Below, piece after piece: positions 43,244 through 50,940 of a stretch of DNA of 60,801 nt. This DNA comes from Bacillota bacterium. Lineage in GTDB: Bacteria > Bacillota > Clostridia > Christensenellales > Aristaeellaceae. How positions within the stretch are numbered: position 1 is the first letter of the stretch; every line of letters begins with the position of its first letter. The position numbers were made by a program, and so were the translations under genes. The notes under the pieces were generated by a model that did no database searches, was not told the origin of the DNA, and saw only the letters and a program-made list of their open reading frames with translations. The stretch is taken from the NCBI GenBank assembly GCA_023416655.1, contig JAEZHK010000141.1, positions 1 to 60,801 of the forward strand. Reading direction: 5' to 3'.

Positions 43244-44092
43244 TCACAGCACTTTACATATATCAGTGAGCTTAAATAAGTTGATCTTGTTCTTCTTGTC
43301 CCATCCAATAATCAGTTTCGCTTTTGATGGATACTGGAATTTTACGCGACTTAATTTAAAAGATATTACAATCAATTCCACCAGCTCTTGCTCCGATATG
43401 TCCTCGTAATCTTTAAACCTTGTTATCCCTGAACCCATCAATGGAATCGCCACAGTCCTACCAGCATATACAACGTCAATTTCATTCCAGAACTCAATCA
43501 AGAACCCCAAATAATCTTTCATGTACAAATATGCTCGATTGTCTTTATCGAACTTCGAAAATGCAGTAAGCAAGTATTCTCCATACGGAAAAAGGCTACC
43601 GATTTTATATTTTGTCAATTTTCCAGATTGCCTTTCGGGATTTGTACCAACTATTCTCTCCCTTAGCCTTTGGTACTTTTCCATTTCCGAATCCAAATCA
43701 TGTATGTCTTTTACGAATTTCTCAATGAACTGACCATTCATAGATCTTTTCGAAATAATCACATCATCAACTAACGTATCAAAATATTCATTGAAAGCGA
43801 TAACCTTTAGTCCATCCTCAGCAAAAAGATCTCCGAATTTAACTTCAATTTCCGAATTGCCGACACTTAGGCTAATACCTTTAATAGTATTAGCCCTAAT
43901 CCACAACATTACACACGCAATTACAAACAACACCAAAGCTACGATTCCGATATAAACCGGAGCGCCTGCACTAGGGTCAGCGAAGAGTATCGCAATAGAG
44001 GCTACAAGCCCCGCCGTCCCTAGAGCATCATAGTATTGGCGCATGAGTTTCCGGTCAAATGCTCCAACTTTTAGAACCGGCTTTTTTATCAC
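43244..44092 (-). CDS. thsA: ThsA-like effector with two TM helices and a macro domain (type II Thoeris)
   Basis: 282 residues. Two membrane helices lie at about 24-42 (LGTAGLVASIAILFA) and 45-66 (YIGIVALVLFVIACVMLWI). A macro domain follows from about 90, with VIAFNEYFDTLVDD and the glycine-rich ligand loop AIPLMGSGITRF. In type II Thoeris the TM-macro effector is switched on by a nucleotide signal from the TIR protein and kills or arrests the infected cell, probably at the membrane. The GTG start overlaps the thsB stop (GTGA) with AAGGAG before it. Both genes are visibly lower in GC than their neighbours. Confidence 0.82.
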   Translation of the reverse strand: MIKKPVLKVGAFDRKLMRQYYDALGTAGLVASIAILFADPSAGAPVYIGIVALVLFVIACVMLWIRANTIKGISLSVGNSEIEVKFGDLFAEDGLKVIAFNEYFDTLVDDVIISKRSMNGQFIEKFVKDIHDLDSEMEKYQRLRERIVGTNPERQSGKLTKYKIGSLFPYGEYLLTAFSKFDKDNRAYLYMKDYLGFLIEFWNEIDVVYAGRTVAIPLMGSGITRFKDYEDISEQELVELIVISFKLSRVKFQYPSKAKLIIGWDKKNKINLFKLTDICKVL

Positions 44093-44592
44093 AAACCCAG
44101 CTCCTTATAAGCTGAATCTTTATAAAGGTAGGGACCCGCTTCCCCTTTAGCCCGATACTCATAATGCGATTGCGGCCAATTTTCCAAAGCGTACTGCATT
44201 ATCTTTTCATTGAAAGGGATATGCACCGCCAGAGTTCCCGCGGCTACTGATGGGCAACGCTCCGTATCACACTGGCGCAGCTTGTTGATGTTCACAACAA
44301 TTATTGGCAAGTTTAGCTTAATTGCGTGTTCAATCTCCCACTTAACAAACTTATACAAGTACTTCGTTTTTTCTCCTACAAGTAAAACAAAGACCTTGCT
44401 ATTCGCCATTCTTTCCAGCAAACGGGTTTTTATGGTTTCCTCAGTGCTCGTATCTCTTGCCGTATTTATATCATGTGCATCGTAAAAATTAAAGGTAGTA
44501 TTATCATTCTGCTTCCATGCTCTCATCAGATTATAATATCTGATATCATTGTCGCCGTCAAATGCAACGTAGGTTTTATTCTTATAAGCCAT
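44089..44592 (-). CDS. thsB: ThsB-like TIR-domain protein (Thoeris sensor)
   Basis: 167 residues of the Thoeris TIR-like group (PF08937). It opens with KTYVAFDGDNDIRYYNLMRA, then FNFYDAHDINTARDTSTEET, SKVFVLLVGEKTK and VKWEIEHAIKLNLPIIVVNI. Such proteins sense phage infection and make an ADP-ribose-derived messenger from NAD. The start is set at the second ATG (44592), seven bases after GGAGG; the first ATG at 44598 is too close to it. It is the first gene of a two-gene operon with the TM-macro effector. Confidence 0.85.
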   Translation of the reverse strand: MAYKNKTYVAFDGDNDIRYYNLMRAWKQNDNTTFNFYDAHDINTARDTSTEETIKTRLLERMANSKVFVLLVGEKTKYLYKFVKWEIEHAIKLNLPIIVVNINKLRQCDTERCPSVAAGTLAVHIPFNEKIMQYALENWPQSHYEYRAKGEAGPYLYKDSAYKELGL

Positions 44593-44621
44593 ATCCATGC
44601 CTCCTCGACAAATTAACGCAC

Positions 44622-44662
44622 AAATCTTAATAAGATTTTACCGTATATTTTATGTGTGTCAA
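44622..44662 (-). promoter_or_regulatory. Thoeris promoter overlapped by an inverted repeat
   Basis: Minus strand TTGACA (44657-44662), 16-bp spacer, TAAAAT (44635-44640). AAATCTT-AAT-AAGATTT (44622-44638), a perfect 7-bp dyad, covers the end of the -10 box and the start site. This is a plausible operator for a repressor, although no repressor gene is adjacent. The rest of 44663-44857 is AT-rich with no gene seen. Confidence 0.65.
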
Positions 44663-44857
44663 TCATTTTTGCGCGCGTTCCACAAATTTTACAATTTAAC
44701 AAAAGAGAAGACCACGAATATCCAACTGAAAAGGGTGTCGAATGTTTTCTGGTAAGTTCCAGCGAGCACGCCTTACATGCATTAATCCAAACCTTTGGCG
44801 TTTCACCCCCCCCTGAATCTCAATGGTTTTACTTGCCAAATGTGTGAAGCAATACAC

Positions 44858-45090
44858 TTAGGACCCAGTTGCACTGCCGTGAGAGTCGTCGTTCATTTCG
44901 ATATCAGTCGAATCTCCTGCCTTCCCTCCCCCAGCCTTCAACTGGCCGAGCACATCAACCAGCTTAGGCGGAAGCCCCAGCCCGATGGCGGACGCGTTCT
45001 CCAGTACGCTGATGGCCTCATTCGCCGTGTAGAAGGCAATCGCGGCCGTCCGGCACACAGCGTTCAGGCCCATCGCCACGTCGATCTGCG
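44858..45090 (-). pseudogene. Truncated duplicate of the holin 3' end
   Basis: Encodes the C-terminal part of a TcdE-type holin (VAMGLNAVCRTAAIAFYTAN, then SVLENASAIGLGLPPKLVDV) and a divergent last 20 residues. Its DNA is over 90 percent identical by eye to 45660-45830 of the intact holin gene. The N-terminal membrane segments are missing and the extended frame begins at a TTG with no ribosome site. Together with the intact copy it forms a direct repeat around the 45243-45509 gene. Confidence 0.8.
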
Positions 45091-45164
45091 CTTCTGCTGC
45101 CTTTGAAATTAGGAGCAGCAAGGCAGTAACTTTTTTACTCGCCAAAATAAAGATTGTAAATCGC

Positions 45165-45199
45165 TTGTTATTATATTATTGAAGTGCTATTATAGCACT
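45165..45199 (+). promoter_or_regulatory. Promoter with palindromic operator for the small coiled-coil gene
   Basis: TTGTTA (45165-45170), 17-bp spacer, TATTAT (45188-45193). The -10 box lies inside the perfect palindrome AGTGCTA-TTA-TAGCACT (45183-45199). Repressor binding would block the promoter. The orientation is opposite to the phage late genes. Confidence 0.65.
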
Positions 45200-45242
45200 A
45201 GGGAGTAGCATGGCTTCATAGGCTTGCAGATTTGAGGGAGAG

Positions 45243-45509
45243 ATGTCGAAAGAGACCGAGATCCTATCCTTGCTCAAGACGATGAATGAGCAGATGATCC
45301 ATATCGATGATCGGCTATCCGGCGTAGAAAATCAACTACTGGGGTTCGATAAGACCCTGGAGACACTCGACAGGATATCAATTATTTCCGACAACCGACT
45401 GTCAAAAGTGGAGAAGACTATCGCCCAACTGCCATCTGTTGCGCATATGGTCAGTGAGATACACAACAGAATGCTGGCGAAGCCTGATGTGCTTGTTTCC
45501 GGTAAGTAA
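45243..45509 (+). CDS. Small coiled-coil protein, prophage accessory gene
   Basis: 88 residues, hydrophilic, with heptad-like spacing of Leu/Ile/Met through KTMNEQMIHIDDRLSGVENQ and ISDNRLSKVEKTIAQL; no membrane segment or Cys. The ATG at 45243 follows GAGGGAG. It is transcribed against the late operon from its own repressible promoter and lies between two copies of the holin 3' end, so it looks like a moron inserted with a duplication. I do not recognise a family; it could be a multimeric regulator or anti-factor. Confidence 0.65.
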   Translation: MSKETEILSLLKTMNEQMIHIDDRLSGVENQLLGFDKTLETLDRISIISDNRLSKVEKTIAQLPSVAHMVSEIHNRMLAKPDVLVSGK

Positions 45510-45559
45510 TTAAAGCGCGGGCCTTTTGTTTTGATCCAGCGACACATCAAGATTGAAAA

Positions 45560-45593
45560 ATCCCCCCGCCAGCACGTAGGCTAGCAGGGGGAT
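45560..45593. terminator. Bidirectional terminator between small gene and phage late operon
   Basis: ATCCCCCC (45560-45567) with GGGGGAT (45587-45593) plus inner GC/AGC pairs; the minus strand runs into TTTTTC. It ends the phage lysis operon on the minus strand and the small gene on the plus strand. Confidence 0.82.
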
Positions 45594-45602
45594 TTCAGTG
45601 CG

Positions 45603-46076
45603 TCATAATGCTCCAGTTCCATCAGAATCTTTGGTGTTATCAACCGAGTTCATCGAATCCTTCCCTCCCCCAGACTTCAACTGACCGAGCACATCAACCA
45701 GCTTCGGCGGAAGCCCAAGCCCGATGGCGGACGCGTTCTCCAGTACAGAGATGGCCTCATTCGCCGTGTAGAAGGCAATTGCGGCCGTCCGGCATACAGC
45801 GTTCAGGCCCATCGCCGCATCGACCTGCGCTGCGACGATCACAACCCCGAAGATGGTCAGCTTCCGGAGGATGCCCACAAAGCCGACCTTCGAGGACAGC
45901 TTCCGCTCCCGGATCGCGTTGATCACGCCGGTGGCGTAATCGACGGCCATGCACACCACGAGCACCTTCATGAGCGCATCCCAACCTCCCGCCAGACCGA
46001 GTAGCATACCGCCCGCCCCGGCGCACCAATTACGAACCGAGTCCCAACTCATCCACCGCACGATCTTCTCCATCAT
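45603..46076 (-). CDS. Phage holin, TcdE / Phage_holin_4_1 family
   Basis: 157 residues. It has three hydrophobic segments: around GMLLGLAGGWDALMKVLVVC, around LTIFGVVIVAAQVDAAMGL and around RTAAIAFYTANEAISVL. The conserved signature includes VDYATGVINAIRERKLSS and GLPPKLVDVLGQLK. It forms the membrane lesion that releases the endolysin. The ATG at 46076 is one base after the endolysin stop, with GGAGGTGG inside that gene. This is the 3' end of the late operon. Confidence 0.93.
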   Translation of the reverse strand: MMEKIVRWMSWDSVRNWCAGAGGMLLGLAGGWDALMKVLVVCMAVDYATGVINAIRERKLSSKVGFVGILRKLTIFGVVIVAAQVDAAMGLNAVCRTAAIAFYTANEAISVLENASAIGLGLPPKLVDVLGQLKSGGGKDSMNSVDNTKDSDGTGAL

Positions 46077-46077
46077 C

Positions 46078-46980
46078 TTAGACCACCTCCGTATATTCCG
46101 CACTGATCCAGTACACGTCGCCGTCGATCAGGACCGGACGCCAGCCGGACGCTTCGATCAGCGCGAGCAGCGCGCCTTTCTTGACCACCTTGACCGAGTC
46201 GAAGCCCGTCCCCGGACCAGTGCGCACATTGACCTCACCGCCGGTAACGCGGACGCCGCCCGACTGCGCAGGCTGCTCCGGCTTCGTCGGCTCGGTGGGC
46301 TTTACCACCGCGGGCGCAAGGCCCAGCGCGGCGCGCGTCGCCGCATCGCCAATCCCGGTCACAGGCAGGCCCGCCGCCTTCTGGTACGCCTTGAGCGCCG
46401 CCTGCGTCTTCAGGCCAAACTCGCCATCACCGCTCAGATCAGCCCCGCCCTTGGCGTTGAGCGCCTTCTGCAGCGCGGCCGTGCGGTAGCCCCTGTGGCC
46501 AACCACGAGATCGCACGCCGGATTGTACCGAACCACTGCGCACACCTTCCCAGCGTAGTGCGTCAGGCTGTCCATCCGGACGCCGTACGCCGTGCCGCGG
46601 GCATGCACGATCTTCGACGCGGACGCCACCATCGTGACGTGCGTGATCTTGTTCGGCCGGCTGGTCTTCATGGTGTTCAGGAACTGCAGATCGCCCGGCT
46701 GGTTCGCCTTGGCGATCACGGACGAGCCGCCCAGCTTCTTCCCGATCTCGGCGTAGGTCGCCGGCCAGAGCAGTTCGAAGTCATCGTCATAGACCTCGTT
46801 GTTGCTGGTCGGGACCCTGCCGCCATACTTCCACGCCTTGCCCATTGCGCTGTACGCGCGAGCGACGAGCGACGAGCAGTCGAAGATGGTCTCCTGCGTG
46901 CGCTTCGCCTGAGAGTACCTGCAGCCCAGCTTCTTGAGCGCCCAATCCCGCGCGCCCTTTGCGATGTCCGTGAAACTCAT
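46078..46980 (-). CDS. Endolysin: NlpC/P60 peptidase with PG-binding and SH3 domains
   Basis: 300 residues. The N-terminal NlpC/P60-like cysteine peptidase has the nucleophile in TIFDCSSLVARAYSAMG and the histidine in KITHVTMVASASKIV. A peptidoglycan-binding domain begins RTAALQKALNAKGG (about 155-215). A Pro-rich linker (KPTEPTKPEQPA) leads to an SH3b domain with GGEVNVRTGPGTGFDSV. It cleaves wall cross-links at lysis and has no signal peptide, so it needs the holin. The ATG at 46980 follows AAGGGTGG. Confidence 0.94.
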   Translation of the reverse strand: MSFTDIAKGARDWALKKLGCRYSQAKRTQETIFDCSSLVARAYSAMGKAWKYGGRVPTSNNEVYDDDFELLWPATYAEIGKKLGGSSVIAKANQPGDLQFLNTMKTSRPNKITHVTMVASASKIVHARGTAYGVRMDSLTHYAGKVCAVVRYNPACDLVVGHRGYRTAALQKALNAKGGADLSGDGEFGLKTQAALKAYQKAAGLPVTGIGDAATRAALGLAPAVVKPTEPTKPEQPAQSGGVRVTGGEVNVRTGPGTGFDSVKVVKKGALLALIEASGWRPVLIDGDVYWISAEYTEVV

Positions 46981-47060
46981 ATGTACCACCCTTCTGCCCG
47001 GAATGCGGGCATAAAATTTGCGCCCTGCCAGGCGCATGGTCGCTACGCAATAGGGGTCAA

Positions 47061-47171
47061 TTACTCATCAACGGGCTGAACGATAGCCATATCCATTTGA
47101 TATTGAGCGAATTCGTCATCCGTCATGAGGCGAACGATGCCATTGTACATAATGTTAGGCCGTTCCATCAT
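47061..47171 (-). CDS. 36-residue phage protein between tail fibre and endolysin
   Basis: A small ORF that starts in the TAATG overlap with the previous stop and has a GGAGGG site five bases before it. It begins MMERPNIMYNGIVRLMTDDE and ends VQPVDE. Tiny genes at this location (such as XkdX-type) are common between tail fibre and lysis genes. Function unknown. It is too small for most automatic callers, but the coupling and ribosome site support it. Confidence 0.65.
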   Translation of the reverse strand: MMERPNIMYNGIVRLMTDDEFAQYQMDMAIVQPVDE

Positions 47172-47887
47172 TAAGCCCTCCCGGAAATTTCAATTGATGT
47201 ACCAGCGGGAAATGCCGACAGTCCCGATCCCGCGTACACATACAGCGATGTGATTTTCGCCCCGGATGCGACGGCCTGGTATCTGGATGCCGCGGTGCGT
47301 GTCGTGCCGTCGGATGAACTGATGTCCGCGAACAGGATGTAATAGCCGCCATCCCGCTTGATACGCATCATGCCCATACCAAATAGTGAGCGCACATACG
47401 CAAGCTCGGCACTTACGGCGTTGTCGGATGCGCTGCCGAAGTACCCGGTCGATATGCCGTTGATGCGCAGCCCAATAAAGCCAAGTGCTCCAATGGTCAG
47501 AGCGTTTGCGGGAACAATAATCCTGACCTCCGCTTCTTCCAGCGCCAATGCGTTCCCCGCATCGTCCTGTGTCCATGTGATCGCGGCGACGTTTTCGCCT
47601 GCGGCAATGGTGCGGCTGATCAGTTTGTGCATCACATCAGCGGCCTTCGCCTTTGAGGTCAATTGCGCATCTTGGCTGGCCCGAAAAGCGATGATCAAGT
47701 CAACGATGTTGTAGATCTTCCCGTCCTCACCGATAATTTGTCCGGTGTTTGGCGACATCTCCTCCAAATCGCCAGCCCCTGCCGCGCCGACGGGCGTCGC
47801 GCCTGCCCCCATCAAATCCACGAGATTGTAAACATTGCCGTCAGCGCCGATATAGCGCCCCGATCTGGCATGCATGCCGTCAACCAT
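47171..47887 (-). CDS. Phage tail-associated protein of unknown function
   Basis: 238 residues. The N-terminus has two copies of a motif G-x-(Y/I)-I-G-x-D-G-(N/K)-(V/I)-Y-N-(L/I)-V-D-L (GRYIGADGNVYNLVDL and GQIIGEDGKIYNIVDL), 45 residues apart. The C-terminal part is a beta-rich domain. Such repeats occur in fibre or baseplate proteins of Firmicute siphophages. The ATG at 47887 follows GGAAGGAG. Placed after the DUF859-like fibre gene. Confidence 0.78.
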   Translation of the reverse strand: MVDGMHARSGRYIGADGNVYNLVDLMGAGATPVGAAGAGDLEEMSPNTGQIIGEDGKIYNIVDLIIAFRASQDAQLTSKAKAADVMHKLISRTIAAGENVAAITWTQDDAGNALALEEAEVRIIVPANALTIGALGFIGLRINGISTGYFGSASDNAVSAELAYVRSLFGMGMMRIKRDGGYYILFADISSSDGTTRTAASRYQAVASGAKITSLYVYAGSGLSAFPAGTSIEISGRA

Positions 47888-47975
47888 AATTCCACTCCTT
47901 CCAAGATTGCTCCGGTCTCAGACAGATAGCGCCACTCGGCGCATAGAACCTTGATCCCTTGCACAACCGCGGCGA

Positions 47976-50354
47976 CTAGACCCCAATCGCGATCCAGCAA
48001 ACCTTGCACGCATTGTTACCGCTGGCTGCGTACGTAAGCTCCCACGTAAACCCGGTATTCGTGACAGAGATCGTCGCGAGCTTCATGGGCCGGTCATAGC
48101 TTCCTGCAATGCCGCTTAGCGAGAGCACCACGTCGGGAGGATTCACATAAGGAGTCCCAAACGTGACAGAGCCGGACCGCGTGCCGTTGCTCGGCAGAGT
48201 GGTCGCGACGTTCCCTGATTGCACGCCCAGCGCCGCCCGTACGGCCGCGGGATCGGCGAAGCCGACTGCGCCCTTGAAGTTCACGTCGCCCGCGACGTTC
48301 GCCACAAACTCCGTCGCCAACGGTCCCTTCTCCACCTTCGGACAGGCGAACCACGCCGTGCCGTTGCGCACAACATAGAACCGGAAAGCCCAGTATGCCG
48401 TGCCGGCCGGTGCAACCGCGCCGTCAACCGAGAGGCGCGTCCACTTCCCGTTATGCGATGCGTTCGGAATGATCGACCTGGGGTTATACTGAACGACCGA
48501 CCCGCTGCTGTTCCGAAACTCGGTGTTCACACTTAGCTGACCGCCTCCGAACGTCGTGTAGTCATCGATCCAGACGTACATCGAATGGCTGATCACGTCG
48601 CCCGGAGCGCAGGCGTAGTTCGTTCCGCCGCCGCCACGCCACACGTCGGAAGCATTGCCGCTTTGCATGGACTTGGCTGAATTGCAGCCCATGAGCGTGC
48701 GAGTGGTATCCCGCGTGACGTTTGTGGTGAGCGACCACCCTGACGAGTCCGTAAGCATTCCAACGTTCGGGAACAGGTTCGCGTTCCCATACTGGCCGCT
48801 TTCGCCCAGCGACACGACGCCGTCAAAGCGGGAGTCCAGCCCCACGTCGAACAGGCTCGCGGTCGTTGCCACCTTGCCGATGGCGACGCCCTCGCCGGAG
48901 AAATGCAGGTCGAAAAGGATCTTCTTGCTCGGCAGTTCGGCGAGCACTTCCGGCGCCGCCGTGTACTTGTCCGTCAGCGATACCGAAACGACATAGCCGC
49001 CGGAGCCGATAGCCCCGCTGCCAATCACGCCCGTGATCGTGAAGGAGTACGCTGTCGCGCCCGCCGATGCCATTGCCGCATCCAGCGAGATCGCCGCGGA
49101 ATACGAGCCGCCAGACGCCTTGAACTTGATCGAGCCGGACTTCGTGTTCTTGTTCGCAATCGCGGCAAAGACGCAGGTCAGCGTAAACTTGATGTACGTC
49201 CCCTCGTTGGACGGCGACTGGTCGGACAGCGCGCGCGTGAGCGAAAGCCCCGTCACCATCGGCGCGAAGTACGAATTCACCGTGACCGCCGACGTCCGCG
49301 TCAGCGTCGCCTTCTGGCCGCGGGAATCCGTGACCTCAATGACCGCCGTCAGCGCGCCGGTCGCCGTGAGCGCGTCCGTCGTGATAGAGAAGGGATTGAC
49401 CGGCGTCGCGCCGGCCGGAACCGTGTACGTCCTGCCGCCGATGGTCAGCTTGTACTGCACGATGGGCGCGCCGTAGCTCGTCGTCACGTTGATCGCGCAG
49501 ACCGCCTTGCTCCGCCCCTGCACGTAGACGCCAATGGTGTCGCCCGCCGGGTTATGAAGCGTGAACGTCGTGCTCCCGCTGTTGATGACCGGCAGATACG
49601 ACGCCGGCACATTCAGCGGGTAATCGAGCAGGATCGTAGAGGAAAGCACGCCGCCCAGATACGATTCGAGCTTCAGCCGGACCGTGCCAACCATGCCGTC
49701 CCGGATCTCGTTTGCAAGCGTCGTGGCCGGCGTCCAACTCATCGTGCCGCCAGCGTTCACCGCGGCCCCGCCATTCAGCGCGCCACTGGACGCCCCGATG
49801 GAGTATGACACCTTGTGCGTCAGGCCGCTGCCCGTCGTGCCGACCGTGATCGTGGACGGCGAGCCGATGGTGAACGCGCCGCCCGGAACGGACAGCGTCG
49901 CCTCCTCGTACTCGACAACCAGACGCGGCGCACTGCTGCCGGAGCCGGCCGTCCACTCGGAGTAGGACGAATCACCGGAGCCATGATCGAAATGCAGGTA
50001 CCACGTTCCGGTGTACCCCTGCAGGATCGCCTTGTACGCGGTCAGGTCCCACGACTTCGCGCCGGTCCCTGATCCGGCGTAGATGTTCAGCGAAAAATCC
50101 ACGGTCCCGCGGTCCGCATAATCAGGGTCCGCATTTGCGCCCAGCTTCAGCGTCCGCCCGGCGTACCCGTCCGTTCGGTTCATGTACAGCTTGATCGACT
50201 TGATGTACCAGGACGGGTTCAGCGCGGCGAAGCCCACGCGGCCCTTGCAGGTATAGTCGGCCGTCCGGCCAAGCGTGAACGGGCTGCTGGAGTTGCCATA
50301 GCTGGACGTTCCCCAGCGCGTCCCGGTCGAATTCAAAAGCGTTACCGTTGGCAT
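47976..50354 (-). CDS. Phage tail fibre / minor structural protein (DUF859-like)
   Basis: 792 residues, rich in Ser, Thr and Gly. It opens MPTVTLLNSTGTRWGTSSYG and includes a carbohydrate-binding-like segment (around SFTITGVIGSGAIGSGGYVV) and the DUF859-like pattern VAIGKVATTASLFDVGLDSRF near residue 500, typical of receptor-binding and fibre proteins. The C-terminal region (about 600-790) contains jelly-roll-like beta segments. The ATG at 50354 follows GGAGGGCG. The 88-bp gap to the next gene holds only its ribosome site. Confidence 0.85.
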   Translation of the reverse strand: MPTVTLLNSTGTRWGTSSYGNSSSPFTLGRTADYTCKGRVGFAALNPSWYIKSIKLYMNRTDGYAGRTLKLGANADPDYADRGTVDFSLNIYAGSGTGAKSWDLTAYKAILQGYTGTWYLHFDHGSGDSSYSEWTAGSGSSAPRLVVEYEEATLSVPGGAFTIGSPSTITVGTTGSGLTHKVSYSIGASSGALNGGAAVNAGGTMSWTPATTLANEIRDGMVGTVRLKLESYLGGVLSSTILLDYPLNVPASYLPVINSGSTTFTLHNPAGDTIGVYVQGRSKAVCAINVTTSYGAPIVQYKLTIGGRTYTVPAGATPVNPFSITTDALTATGALTAVIEVTDSRGQKATLTRTSAVTVNSYFAPMVTGLSLTRALSDQSPSNEGTYIKFTLTCVFAAIANKNTKSGSIKFKASGGSYSAAISLDAAMASAGATAYSFTITGVIGSGAIGSGGYVVSVSLTDKYTAAPEVLAELPSKKILFDLHFSGEGVAIGKVATTASLFDVGLDSRFDGVVSLGESGQYGNANLFPNVGMLTDSSGWSLTTNVTRDTTRTLMGCNSAKSMQSGNASDVWRGGGGTNYACAPGDVISHSMYVWIDDYTTFGGGQLSVNTEFRNSSGSVVQYNPRSIIPNASHNGKWTRLSVDGAVAPAGTAYWAFRFYVVRNGTAWFACPKVEKGPLATEFVANVAGDVNFKGAVGFADPAAVRAALGVQSGNVATTLPSNGTRSGSVTFGTPYVNPPDVVLSLSGIAGSYDRPMKLATISVTNTGFTWELTYAASGNNACKVCWIAIGV

Positions 50355-50358
50355 CCCA

Positions 50359-50940
50359 TCACGCCCTCCTGCAAGTCAGATTCCCGGTCGCCGCCGTGTA
50401 CTCGAAGATGACCTCGCCCAGACGCAGCCGTGGTGATTGCGAGGACTGGCCCACCTGCAGGTACGCCGCCGTGATCGTCTGGAGCAGGCCAAACACCGCA
50501 ACCGCGATGGCGTCCGCGCCCAGCCCGGCGAGGAATTCAAGCTGCTGGGTTCCGAGCCGTGCCGCGGACTTCCCACTCAGGCTAGTGATGGTCAGACCGT
50601 CCTGCGCAAAGGCCATCGACTTCGCAAGGTTGTCGAGCAGGTCCTGCTTCTCCTGCTTGGCCAGTTCGCCCAGCACGCCGGCGTTCACCATCACGGTCTG
50701 GAAGTCGGTGTTCTGGATGGTCCCCTGCATCAGATCGTCGATCATGGACGCCGCGCCGGAGTAGTCCGCGACGGTTTCCCACGAGCCAGCGTCGCCGCCG
50801 GAGCCGGCGCGCCAGACCTTCAGTACATTGGTTTCCGTGTTCCGCCAGTACATCCCGTCGGTCGGGTTCGCCGGCTCGGTGGCGCTCTCGATGATTGGGT
50901 TATTGAATACCACCGTGCGCCGGGCAGGTGCTACGCTCAC
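50359..50940 (-). CDS. Phage tail/baseplate-associated protein
   Basis: 193 residues. It begins SVAPARRTVVFNNPIIESAT and contains a helical middle region (QDLLDNLAKSMAFAQDGLTI). The GTG start overlaps the stop of the preceding gene. It lies between the tail-tip endopeptidase and the fibre in all senses, so a baseplate connector role is plausible. Sequence alone does not name a family. Confidence 0.7.
   Translation of the reverse strand: MSVAPARRTVVFNNPIIESATEPANPTDGMYWRNTETNVLKVWRAGSGGDAGSWETVADYSGAASMIDDLMQGTIQNTDFQTVMVNAGVLGELAKQEKQDLLDNLAKSMAFAQDGLTITSLSGKSAARLGTQQLEFLAGLGADAIAVAVFGLLQTITAAYLQVGQSSQSPRLRLGEVIFEYTAATGNLTCRRA

Noticed and set aside
47812..48009. 65-codon minus-strand ORF between the fibre gene and the next gene
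   Set aside because: It overlaps the ends of both neighbours in another frame and has no clear ribosome site.
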